25,224 nucleotides of DNA from Oscillospiraceae bacterium (GTDB taxonomy: Bacteria; Bacillota; Clostridia; Oscillospirales; Oscillospiraceae), in NCBI GenBank assembly GCA_016302405.1, contig JAEDNR010000016.1, positions 1-25,224 of the forward strand. Direction: 5' to 3'. Under the pieces are notes generated by a model. The model was given only the letters and a program-made list of their open reading frames with translations, was not told where the DNA came from and did no database searches. This document shows, in pieces, positions 8,374-15,376 of the stretch (position 1 is its first letter; every line of letters begins with the position of its first letter). The translations under genes were made by a program, and so were the position numbers.

Positions 8374-9111
8374 ATGAATGAGAATCTGTCACGAAAACTA
8401 TATCCCCTCCTTGCGCTTTCCCTGGGGCTGGTGGGGGCGGGGTGCCGCTTCCTGCTCTACGCCCTGGGAATGGACGAAAAGGGCCTGCTTACCCCCGGGC
8501 ATCCGGCTGCCGTTGCCCTGTGGGTGGTGACCGGTGCCGCCGTCCTTACCGCCGTACTGGCGGCGGTGACCTTTCGGGAGGACAACAAGGCCCCGGACGA
8601 AACCGGACGGTCTGTCCCCCAGGCCCTGGGCACCGCCGTCATGGCCCTGGGGGTGTTCAGCACCCTGCTTATGCCGGAAAATAACGGCATCGCCACCCTG
8701 CTGCGGCTGCACCGGATCCTTTCTGTCCTGGCCGCGGCGTGCCTGCTGACTGCCGCCGTGTTCCGCTTTCTGGAAAAGCCCGTGCCCTTTGGGTGCTACG
8801 CCGGGGCTGCCGTTTTCTTCTTCGTCCATGTGGTCACCCGCTACCGGGCCTGGAGCGGCAATCCTCAGATGGCGGACTATCTCCATGCCCTGGGGGCGGG
8901 GCTGTGCTTGTCCCTGTTTTCCTATTATGAAACCGCCCTGACCGTGGGCCTGGGGGGCCGCCGCCAGCGCCTTGCCCTGGGCACCCTGGGCATTTTCTGC
9001 TGCGTTGCCGCGGCTGCCCGGGGGGAGTACCCGATGCTGCACCTGTGCGGCGCCGGCTGGCTGCTCAGTGTGCTGCTGACCGTTCGGCCCGGGGAAAGCA
9101 AGGAATCGTGA
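8374..9111 (+). CDS. Polytopic membrane protein of unknown function
   Basis: Not recognised. 245 residues with about seven hydrophobic stretches (roughly 10-30, 46-67, 83-99, 109-127, 135-152, 165-185, 197-213) and a further one near the C-terminus. Charged loops are short (REDNKAPDETGR, about 68-79). No catalytic motif or lipobox is visible. The start at 8374 follows GAGGT at short spacing. It ends 4 bases before the cca start, so these two are likely cotranscribed and perhaps translationally linked. The link to tRNA maturation is not obvious from sequence. Codon use resembles its neighbours. Confidence 0.8.
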   Translation: MNENLSRKLYPLLALSLGLVGAGCRFLLYALGMDEKGLLTPGHPAAVALWVVTGAAVLTAVLAAVTFREDNKAPDETGRSVPQALGTAVMALGVFSTLLMPENNGIATLLRLHRILSVLAAACLLTAAVFRFLEKPVPFGCYAGAAVFFFVHVVTRYRAWSGNPQMADYLHALGAGLCLSLFSYYETALTVGLGGRRQRLALGTLGIFCCVAAAARGEYPMLHLCGAGWLLSVLLTVRPGESKES

Positions 9112-9115
9112 GCCT

Positions 9116-10441
9116 ATGGAAATTCCGTATTATGTAAACGAATGCATGACGGCCCTCCGCTTGTCCGGCTTTCAGGCCTGGGCCGTGGGGGGCTGTGTCC
9201 GTGACAGCCTTTTGGGCCTGGTGCCCCACGACTACGACCTGTGCACCGACGCCATGCCGGAGGAAACGGAGGCGGTCTTTGCCGGGTACAGTCTGGTTAC
9301 TGCCGGAAAAAAGCACGGCACCATCGGGGTTATTACCTCCGGTGGGGTGGTGGAGATCACCACGTTTCGCCGGGACGGGGCCTATTCGGACAGCCGCCAT
9401 CCGGACCGGGTGGCCTTTGTGAATGACATCCGGGAGGACCTTTCCCGCCGGGACTTTACGGTGAACGCTGTTGCCTGGTCGGAAAGCACCGGGTACCGCG
9501 ACCCCTTCGGGGGCCGGGAGGACCTGGAAAAGAAAATCCTCCGGGCGGTGGGGGATCCGGACACCCGGTTCCGGGAGGATGCCCTGCGGATCCTCCGGGG
9601 GGTGCGGTTTTCCCTGCGCTTTGGCCTGACCCCGGAGGAAAACACCCTGAAAGCCATGCTGTCTCTGTCGCCGCTGCTGGACGGCCTGTCCCGGGAGCGG
9701 GTCTACACCGAGCTGAACGGGATTCTGCCGCTGCTGACGGCGGAGGCCATGGCCCTTTTTGCCCCCATTCTCACCCGGGCGGTGCCGGAGCTTGCCCCCA
9801 CGGTAGCGTTTGACCAGCACTCGCCCCACCACGCCTACGACCTGTACACCCACATCAGCCACGTGGTGGCGGCGGTGCCGCAGGACCTGACACTCAGGTG
9901 GGCGGCGCTGCTGCACGATGTGGGCAAGGTGCCCACCTTTACCCGGGACGAGACAGGCCGGGGCCATTTCTACGGCCACGCGGGGGAAAGCGCCCGGATG
10001 GCGGACAGGATCCTCCGGCATCTCACCGCGCCCAACGTCCTGCGGGAGCAGGTGGTGCTGCTCATTCAAAACCACATGACCCCCCTCCAGACGGAGCGGA
10101 AGGCCCTGCGCCGCACAGTCAGCCGCCTGGGTTTACGACTGACAGAAAAGCTTCTGCAGCTCCAGGAGGCGGACATGGGGAGCAAGGGCACCGGGGAGGA
10201 CGCGGGAAATCCCGTGTTTTCCCAGGTGTGGGAAATGCTTCGGCAGCTGGACGCGGAAGCGGCCCTGCCCACGCTGAAAGACCTGGCGGTGAACGGAAAT
10301 GACCTGATGGAGCTGGGCTATTCCGGGAAAGCCATCGGGCAGTGCCTGAATTGGCTTCTTGCCCAGGTGGTGGACGAGACCCTCCCCAATACCCGGGAGG
10401 TTCTCCTTGCCGCCGCCCGGGGGAAGGAAATTGACAATTGA
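9116..10441 (+). CDS. cca: CCA-adding tRNA nucleotidyltransferase with HD domain
   Basis: Adds or repairs the 3' CCA of tRNAs using CTP and ATP. The class II nucleotidyltransferase head shows GGCVRD (25-30) and the metal-binding DYD (39-41). The RRDFTVNA motif (111-118) and the FREDALRILR helix (152-161) follow. An HD phosphohydrolase domain follows with LLHDVGK (265-271), as in many bacterial CCA enzymes with extra phosphatase or phosphodiesterase activity. 441 residues is normal for this type. The start follows AAGGA at a somewhat long spacing. The last codons (EIDN) and the TGA stop lie inside an F repeat, so the present C-terminus may have been shaped by repeat insertion. Confidence 0.95.
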   Translation: MEIPYYVNECMTALRLSGFQAWAVGGCVRDSLLGLVPHDYDLCTDAMPEETEAVFAGYSLVTAGKKHGTIGVITSGGVVEITTFRRDGAYSDSRHPDRVAFVNDIREDLSRRDFTVNAVAWSESTGYRDPFGGREDLEKKILRAVGDPDTRFREDALRILRGVRFSLRFGLTPEENTLKAMLSLSPLLDGLSRERVYTELNGILPLLTAEAMALFAPILTRAVPELAPTVAFDQHSPHHAYDLYTHISHVVAAVPQDLTLRWAALLHDVGKVPTFTRDETGRGHFYGHAGESARMADRILRHLTAPNVLREQVVLLIQNHMTPLQTERKALRRTVSRLGLRLTEKLLQLQEADMGSKGTGEDAGNPVFSQVWEMLRQLDAEAALPTLKDLAVNGNDLMELGYSGKAIGQCLNWLLAQVVDETLPNTREVLLAAARGKEIDN

Positions 10442-10460
10442 CAATGGACAATTGACAATT
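10429..10460 (+). repeat. Tail repeat F2, overlapping the cca stop
   Basis: Repeated ATTGACA/ACAATTG units. The copy starts inside cca and includes its stop codon at 10439-10441. It is in the orientation opposite to F1, so F1 and F2 bracket the membrane protein plus cca pair. The 10461-10562 stretch after it holds a J leader and an A core (about 10505-10545). Confidence 0.8.
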
Positions 10461-10562
10461 TAGCTATCGGCTTTCGTAAGCACGCTGGCAAATTGGGATA
10501 CAGATTATCGGTTTTAATAAGCTGAACGTTAAATTGGAATTTGTCGGGCTATCGAATTCCTG

Positions 10563-10831
10563 GTCATTGCGAGCCAGTGATCACACTGGCGTGGCAATCT
10601 CCATCGAATTCCGGGGCCAAGAACGTCATACGCCGTAGGGGCGCTCATTGAGCGCCCGGCAGAGAAATTTCTGTTATCCAGATTTCTATCGGCGAAAAGG
10701 TTCCTTTTACCGGATATTTGTTACAAAATTGGAACATTTCCGCGGGCGCTCAATGAGCGCCCCTACGAGGTAAGACGAAAAGCAGACTGAAAGTCGATGG
10801 AGATTCCCACACCAGGAAAGCGGACTGGTTC
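10563..10831. repeat. 269-bp composite repeat, right copy of a perfect inverted pair
   Basis: Exact reverse complement of 4164-4432 by direct reading: a B element holding the inner I element (10634-10767). Together with the left copy it flanks 6.1 kb containing the genes from plsC to cca. The similarity fades outside, although A cores again lie on both sides. Confidence 0.92.
10634..10767. repeat. Inner element I, second copy
   Basis: 134 bp with CGTAGGGG...CCCCTACG tips and inner GGGCGCTCATTGAGCGCCC palindromes. Same as 4228-4361 in the opposite orientation. Confidence 0.85.
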
Positions 10832-10893
10832 TTAAATGACAGTGTTCTTCGATGCCCGGTCTTTCCTCTGCAAATTCCAATTTACTGCACCAC

Positions 10894-11076
10894 GGAACGA
10901 TACCGAGCGGTGCCCAAAGGCAGAACGATCACAGACCATGTTCGTCACGACTTGTCCGCCGGCACTGCCGGCCACCACTTGACAGCCTACACACACAAAA
11001 CGATACCGAGCGGTGCCCAAAGGCAGAACGATCACAGACCACGTTCGTCACGACTTGTCCGCCGGCACTGCCGGCC
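10894..11076 (+). repeat. Tandem pair of repeat G
   Basis: Two nearly identical units (10894-10973 and 10999-11076, period 103 bp). Each runs from ACGATACCGAGCGG through CACGACTTGTCC to the hairpin GCCGGC-ACT-GCCGGC. One difference is visible, CATG versus CACG before TTCGTCAC. The second unit ends one base before the ribosome site of the next gene. Other G blocks occur at 2444-2522, 15695-15775, 21463-21519 (inverted) and 23604-23681. Confidence 0.85.
10979..11007 (+). promoter_or_regulatory. Weak candidate promoter between the two G repeats
   Basis: A perfect TTGACA (10979-10984) is 17 bases from GATACC (11002-11007), a poor -10 that belongs to the G repeat. It is the only plausible pair seen before the lipoprotein gene. 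Confidence 0.3.
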
Positions 11077-11090
11077 AGGAGGACTTATCT

Positions 11091-12179
11091 ATGAAACCAA
11101 AGAATCTCCTTTCCCGGCTGGTGCCGGTGCTGCTGGCCCTGGCGCTTCTTGCGGGGTGTACCCTCCAGGAACCCCAGCCCACCACCGCCCCGGCCCAGAC
11201 TGCCGAAGCGGCGGCTCAGACAACCGGGTCCTCCGCCGAGCTCACGGTATACTACATCGATGTGGGCCAGGGGGACAGCGCCCTTTTGGAATCGGAGGGG
11301 GAGTATCTGCTCATTGACGGGGGCGAGCGGGAAAACAGCAGCCTGCTTGTGTCCTTCCTGGAAAAACAGGGAGTACAGGAGCTGAAAGCGGTGGTGTGCA
11401 CCCATCCCCACTCGGACCACGGCGGCGGCCTGCCTGCGGTTCTCGCGGTGTTCCCCACGGAGGCGGTTTACGCCCCCACCCGGACCTATGCCGCTTCCTG
11501 GTTTGACAATTTTCTCCGTTATGCCGACCAGCAGGGGCTGGAGGTGACCATCCCCGCCCCCGGGGACACGATCACCCTGGGCAGCACCTTGCTTACCGTC
11601 CTGGGCCCCCTGGAAAGCTACCCGGAGGTGAACAACACCTCCATCGTGCTCCGGGCGGACTGCGGCGGGGTAAGCTTTCTCTTTACCGGGGACATGGAAA
11701 CCCCGGCTGAATATGACCTTCTGGACGCGGGCACGGAGGTAAAGGCCCAGGTGCTGAAAGCGGGCCACCACGGCAGCAGCGATGCCACCGGTTATCGGTT
11801 TCTCTACGCGGTGGAGCCGGAATACGCTATTGTTTCCTGCGGCGCGGGGAACGACTACGGCCACCCCCATGTGGAGGCCATGTCCCGCCTCCGGGACGCG
11901 GGGGTGACGGTGTTCCGCACGGACACCCTGGGCACCGTCCGGGCGGATTGCGACGGGGAGGATGTGGTATTTACCTGGGAGAAGGCAGAGCAGAACCCGG
12001 AGTACGCCGACTTTGCCAGCCGGGCGGAAGAGCACTATATCGGCAACGTAAACAGCCATATCCTCCACGCCCCCAGCTGTGACAGCCTCCCCTCCCAGCG
12101 AAACCAGGTGGTTTTCGACACCTACGAGGAAGCGGTAAGCGCCGGCTACACCCCCCACCCCGAGTGCCTGGGAGGGTGA
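11091..12179 (+). CDS. ComEC/Rec2-like metallo-beta-lactamase lipoprotein with C-terminal Cys/His domain
   Basis: 362 residues. The signal peptide ends in the lipobox LLAGC (Cys23), so the protein should be anchored outside the membrane. A Thr/Ala/Gln linker leads to a metallo-beta-lactamase domain like the soluble C-terminal part of ComEC: VGQGDS (58-63), HPHSDH (105-110), FTGDME (198-203) and GHHGS (225-229). The final 45 residues, from about YIGNVNSHILHAPSC (316-330) to HPEC (356-359), resemble the small Cys/His metal-binding domain often fused to secreted nucleases and related to the Ada zinc module. The start at 11091 follows AGGAGG; an in-frame ATG at 11013 lies within repeat G. The role is unknown; hydrolysis of extracellular nucleic acid or nucleotides is a reasonable guess. 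Confidence 0.87.
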   Translation: MKPKNLLSRLVPVLLALALLAGCTLQEPQPTTAPAQTAEAAAQTTGSSAELTVYYIDVGQGDSALLESEGEYLLIDGGERENSSLLVSFLEKQGVQELKAVVCTHPHSDHGGGLPAVLAVFPTEAVYAPTRTYAASWFDNFLRYADQQGLEVTIPAPGDTITLGSTLLTVLGPLESYPEVNNTSIVLRADCGGVSFLFTGDMETPAEYDLLDAGTEVKAQVLKAGHHGSSDATGYRFLYAVEPEYAIVSCGAGNDYGHPHVEAMSRLRDAGVTVFRTDTLGTVRADCDGEDVVFTWEKAEQNPEYADFASRAEEHYIGNVNSHILHAPSCDSLPSQRNQVVFDTYEEAVSAGYTPHPECLGG

Positions 12180-12257
12180 TGCAGGATATGAGATATAAGA
12201 TATAAGATAATGTGCTTATCGGGTTAACGCAGCAGGCAGACAAATTGGTATTTGGCG
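12180..12257 (+). repeat. Tail H1 with J and A modules
   Basis: GAGATATAAGATATAAG (12190-12206) begins 10 bases after the stop codon. It is followed by a TTATCG...ACGCAGCA leader and a variant A core (CAAATTGGTATTTG). Confidence 0.7.
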
Positions 12258-12298
12258 GGCTGTTTGATGAATGGTGAGCGGGTGGATGCGGTACGCGG

Positions 12299-12506
12299 CC
12301 TTGCCCCCCGCACTTGTGAGGGGGGTGTCCCTGCGCTAGCGCAGGGACGGGGGGAGTACGAATTTCCGAAAGCGTCAAATAATTGATCTTTCTGTGTTTA
12401 CAGTTCCATTCTTCACACTTTTTGTGAAAGGGATGCGGGTGACGCACTCCCCCCGGTACCAGTGTGCGCACTGGTACCACCCCCCTCGTAAACGCGGGGG
12501 GCAAGG
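12299..12506. repeat. MITE-like element D, copy 1
   Basis: 208 bp with inverted ends CCTTGCCCCCCGC. Each arm reads C6, loop, G6, a variable perfect hairpin, then G6 again. The left hairpin (12327-12348) contains CCCTGCGCTAGCGCAGGG. The right one (12455-12478) contains ACCAGTGTGCGCACTGGT. The AT-rich core keeps TTTTTGTGAAAG in common with copy 2 (21795-21994). No ORF. Confidence 0.85.
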
Positions 12507-12667
12507 CGTCTAACCACCCCTGTGCCTTAACTGCCCGACAAATACCAATTTCACGGTCTGCTTGCGAAAGCCGACAGCCTGTACCTGTTATTGGTTTCCC
12601 ACGGATGTATTCCATTTAAATCATCCCGAAGGGATTCCTGAATTGTCCATTGTCCATTGTCAATTGA
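12507..12667. repeat. Inverted J/A modules and tail F3
   Basis: A mirror of the modules before element D: TCTAACCACC, a variant A core (CAAATACCAATTT, about 12539-12551), a small CCCGAAGGG hairpin and an F tail (12641-12667). The whole 561-bp spacer 12180-12740 is therefore a nested inverted structure ending at the promoter of the next gene. Confidence 0.7.
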
Positions 12668-12680
12668 AACGTGATTTTCC

Positions 12681-12709
12681 TTGCATTCTATTCCTTTTCG
12701 GGCTATAAT
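12681..12709 (+). promoter_or_regulatory. Putative sigma-70 promoter for the ADP-ribosylglycohydrolase-like gene
   Basis: TTGCAT (12681-12686) and a perfect TATAAT (12704-12709) are 17 bases apart, about 31 bases before the ATG. It lies just inside the F3 tail, toward the gene. Confidence 0.65.
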
Positions 12710-12740
12710 GGGTAAAAACAGCAACAAGGAGGGGATCGGT

Positions 12741-13841
12741 ATGCGCTCGCAACGGAAGCACATTCGCGGACTGCTTCTGGGTCTCGCGGTGGGCGACGCC
12801 ATGGGCTGCACCGTGGACAGGCAGAGCCTTTCCCAGATCCAGGAGGACTACGGCCCCGGCGGTCTGCAGGGCTACGACCTGGTAAACGGCTACGCGGAAA
12901 TTTCCTCCTATACCCAGCTGGCGGCCTTTGCCTGCAACGGCCTGCTCCTTGCCATGACCCGGGGGCAGATGCGGGGAAAAATGGCCCCCCTGGTCAACTA
13001 TATCGGCCTTTCCAGCCGGGAGTGGGCCCTGTCCCAGCGGCCCTGGGGCAGACCCCGGAAAACCTACTGCTGGCTCATGAACCAGCCGGAGCTGTGCCGC
13101 CACCGGTGCATGGACACCCGGATGCTGGATACCCTGTCAAAGCCCACCCTCGGCACCCTGACGGAGCCGGAAAACACTGCCTCCTCCGCTACCGGCATCA
13201 CCACTGCTCTGGCGGTGGGAATGTTTCGGAGGCTCGTGCGCATGTCCCAGGAGGAACTGAACCTGCTGGGTGCCGAGGCCGTGGCCCTGACCCACGGGGG
13301 CGCCACCGCGTTCTTAAGCGGCGCGGCTCTGACCCATATGGTAAGCCTCATGATCCGGGATACGGACACTTCTTTCCGCAAGGCAGCGCTGGACGCTGCC
13401 AAAGCCGTCCGGGAGCAGTTCGGCCACCGGTACAGCCAGGCCTTTGAGGTCAGCAGCCAGATTACCCTTGCCGCCTCCCTGGCCGACGACCGGGCAACGC
13501 CGCCTGTGCAGATCATGGAGCGTCTGGGCTGCGAGACCGCCGCGCAGGTTCTGGCCGGGGCGGTGTACGCCATTCTTGTCAACGACGGGAACTTCGATTC
13601 CGCCCTCATTACCGCCGTGAACCACTCCGGCAGAAGCGGCGCCGTGGGCGCCATCACCGGGGCGCTGCTGGGCCTGCGGATGGGGGAGGAAGCCTTGCCG
13701 GAATTCTATATTGAATGCCTGGAACCGGCGGACACCCTCCGGGAACTGGCGGACGATATGTTCCAGGGCTGCACCATGGACCGGTCAAGCAAGCTCTTTG
13801 ACCTGGACTGGGACCGGAAATACCTCCACGGCGGAGCTTAG
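12741..13841 (+). CDS. ADP-ribosylglycohydrolase-fold protein with degenerate metal site
   Basis: 366 residues. Family members normally cleave ADP-ribose from proteins or small molecules with two divalent metals. The fold is recognisable from the N-terminal RGLLLGLAVGDAMG (9-22), the THGGATAFLSGAAL helix (184-197) and the C-terminal VGAITGALLG (302-311). The metal ligands, however, look replaced. The usual TDDT reads SSYT (55-58). The usual SGDSD(S/T) stretch reads SGRSGA (296-301), with Arg298 and Gly300 where Asp is expected. The middle asparagine/methionine-arginine segment also differs (NTASSATGITTALAVG, 145-160). It may be a pseudoenzyme or a branch using another chemistry. The start follows AAGGAGG 8 bases upstream. 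It is monocistronic and bracketed by F tails in inverted orientation. Confidence 0.82.
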   Translation: MRSQRKHIRGLLLGLAVGDAMGCTVDRQSLSQIQEDYGPGGLQGYDLVNGYAEISSYTQLAAFACNGLLLAMTRGQMRGKMAPLVNYIGLSSREWALSQRPWGRPRKTYCWLMNQPELCRHRCMDTRMLDTLSKPTLGTLTEPENTASSATGITTALAVGMFRRLVRMSQEELNLLGAEAVALTHGGATAFLSGAALTHMVSLMIRDTDTSFRKAALDAAKAVREQFGHRYSQAFEVSSQITLAASLADDRATPPVQIMERLGCETAAQVLAGAVYAILVNDGNFDSALITAVNHSGRSGAVGAITGALLGLRMGEEALPEFYIECLEPADTLRELADDMFQGCTMDRSSKLFDLDWDRKYLHGGA

Positions 13842-13844
13842 ACG

Positions 13845-13880
13845 CAATTGACAATTGACAGTTGACAATTGTCAATTGTG
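13845..13880 (+). repeat. Tail repeat F4
   Basis: Begins 4 bases after the stop codon. Three TTGACA units alternate with AATTG. Inverted relative to F3, so the ADP-ribosylglycohydrolase-like gene sits between a matched pair. Confidence 0.8.
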
Positions 13881-13924
13881 GGACGCTCACCAAGGAACGA
13901 CCTCCGCGCGCTATCGAATTCCAG

Positions 13925-14038
13925 GTCATTGCGAGCCAGTTCTCTTTCCTGGCGTGGCAATCTCCATCGACAGAAGAAAGTGGTCTCGATGACGAGGGAG
14001 ATTCCCACGAAGTAGTGCGCTACTTTCTCGGAATGACA
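13925..14038. repeat. Repeat B, compact copy
   Basis: 114 bp: left arm GTCATTGCGAGCC...GGCAATCTCC, right arm GGGAGATTCCCACG...CGGAATGAC. The right-arm hairpin is AAGTAG-TGCG-CTACTT, unlike the CCAG...CTGG stems in other arms but still self-complementary. Confidence 0.85.
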
Positions 14039-14057
14039 GCTTGTTTATTTGCTGCCT

Positions 14058-14144
14058 GATGTTCGGACTCCTAACCGCCCTTACTTTTCAATCGTCGCGA
14101 AGCGACACCATAATTGTCAATTGTCCATTGTCAATTGTCAATTC
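14058..14144. repeat. Inverted J part, small hairpin and tail F5
   Basis: CTAACCGCCC, then the hairpin GTCGC-GAA-GCGAC (about 14094-14106), then an F tail (14111-14143). Same order as at 8263-8355. It lies about 60 bases before the next start codon. No promoter was identified between the two. Confidence 0.7.
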
Positions 14145-14203
14145 TTTCAATTCTTTCACGCTCTGCCGCGAAAATTCACAAATGACACTGTGAGGAAACG
14201 CCT

Positions 14204-15376
14204 ATGACCACGGAAAAGCTTTACTACGAAAACTGCCGCCTTGCCGTCTTTACCGCCCGGGTGCTTGCGTGCCGGGAACGGGAGGGCGGCTTTGCCGTTC
14301 TATTGGACCGCACCGCCTTTTACCCCGGCGGCGGCGGGCAAGCCTGTGATACCGGCACCCTGGGGTCCTCCCGGGTCACCGGCATGGCGGAGGAAAATGA
14401 AGAAATCCTCCACCTGTGCGACCGGCCCCTTACCCCCGGGGAAAGTGTGGAGGGCCGCATCGACTGGCTTCCCCGGTTCATCAGAATGCAGCAGCACACC
14501 GGCGAGCACATTCTCTCCGGCCTGGTGCACAGAAAGTACGGTTACCATAACACCGGATTTCATATGAACCTGGAGCGGATCCAGGTGGATTTTGACGGCC
14601 CCATCCCGGTGGATGCCCTGCCGGAGCTGGAAAGCGCCGTAAACGATGCCGTCTGGCAGAATCTGCCCGTCAAATGCTGCGTCCCCGGCCCGGAGGAGCT
14701 GGGCAATCTTTCCTACCGGACCAAGCGGGCCCTTAATTGGCCCGTGCGGATTGTGGAGGTCCCGGGCTTTGACATGTGCGCCTGCTGCGGCGTCCATGTG
14801 GCCTTTACCGGGGAGGCAGGGCCGGTGAAGCTGTGGTCGGCGGTGCCTTTCCGGGGCGGCACAAGGCTGGAAATGTCCTGCGGCATCCCGGCCCTGAACC
14901 ACCTGAACGCCGTGTACCAGCAGGCAAAGGAGGTCTCCCGGCTGCTGTCCGCTCCGGTCACCGGGATTGGGGAAGCCACCGGGGAAATCTATGACCAGTT
15001 GGGAAAGGCAAAGTACCGGGCAAGGCAGCTGGAGCTTGACGCCATCCGGGCCGGAGCGGAAAAAAACCGGGGCAGGGGGGACCTGCTCCTTTTCCGGGAG
15101 ACGCTGGAACCGGAGCTGATGGTTTTTCTTGCCGACTGTACGGCGGAAAGCTGCGGCGGCACGGCGGCGGTGTTCGTTGGAGCGGGAGATACCTGGCGCT
15201 GGTGCGTCATTGATAAAACCAAGGACCTGCGGCCACTGGTTAAGACAATGCATGAGACGCTCCATGCCCGGGGCGGCGGCAAGCCCGGCTTCCAGCAGGG
15301 CAGCGCCCAGGGGGAAAAAGGGGCGATCGCGGCCTTTTTCCGGGAACGGGGCTTTGGGGAAGCGGACGGCTGTTGA
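14204..15376 (+). CDS. AlaX-type alanyl-tRNA editing protein with DHHA1 domain
   Basis: Free-standing relative of the alanyl-tRNA synthetase editing half; such proteins hydrolyse Ser (and Gly) mischarged onto tRNA-Ala. 390 residues. The N-terminal barrel has LDRTAFYPGGGGQ (34-46). The editing site has HTGEH (98-102) and CCGVH (194-198), giving the expected four zinc ligands His98, His102, Cys194 and His198. A short helical linker leads to a C-terminal DHHA1-like domain with the glycine-rich GGGKPGFQQGSAQ (about 353-365). The length puts it in the long AlaX class. The start follows GAGGAAACGCC. The stop codon TGA overlaps the H2 tail. No adjacent synthetase gene. Confidence 0.9.
   Translation: MTTEKLYYENCRLAVFTARVLACREREGGFAVLLDRTAFYPGGGGQACDTGTLGSSRVTGMAEENEEILHLCDRPLTPGESVEGRIDWLPRFIRMQQHTGEHILSGLVHRKYGYHNTGFHMNLERIQVDFDGPIPVDALPELESAVNDAVWQNLPVKCCVPGPEELGNLSYRTKRALNWPVRIVEVPGFDMCACCGVHVAFTGEAGPVKLWSAVPFRGGTRLEMSCGIPALNHLNAVYQQAKEVSRLLSAPVTGIGEATGEIYDQLGKAKYRARQLELDAIRAGAEKNRGRGDLLLFRETLEPELMVFLADCTAESCGGTAAVFVGAGDTWRWCVIDKTKDLRPLVKTMHETLHARGGGKPGFQQGSAQGEKGAIAAFFRERGFGEADGC

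Noticed and set aside
10894..11076. CRISPR array
   Set aside because: Only two units with a 103-bp period and 76-80 bp repeat length, no short regular spacers, and no cas genes in the window.
11013..11090. N-terminal extension of the lipoprotein gene to an upstream ATG
   Set aside because: It would translate repeat G and place 26 residues before a normal lipoprotein signal peptide. The ATG at 11091 has AGGAGG.
13845..13880. TTGACA units in the F tails as functional -35 boxes
   Set aside because: The hexamer matches but no TATAAT-like box lies at 16-18 bases in the copies examined, and the orientation usually faces away from the next gene.
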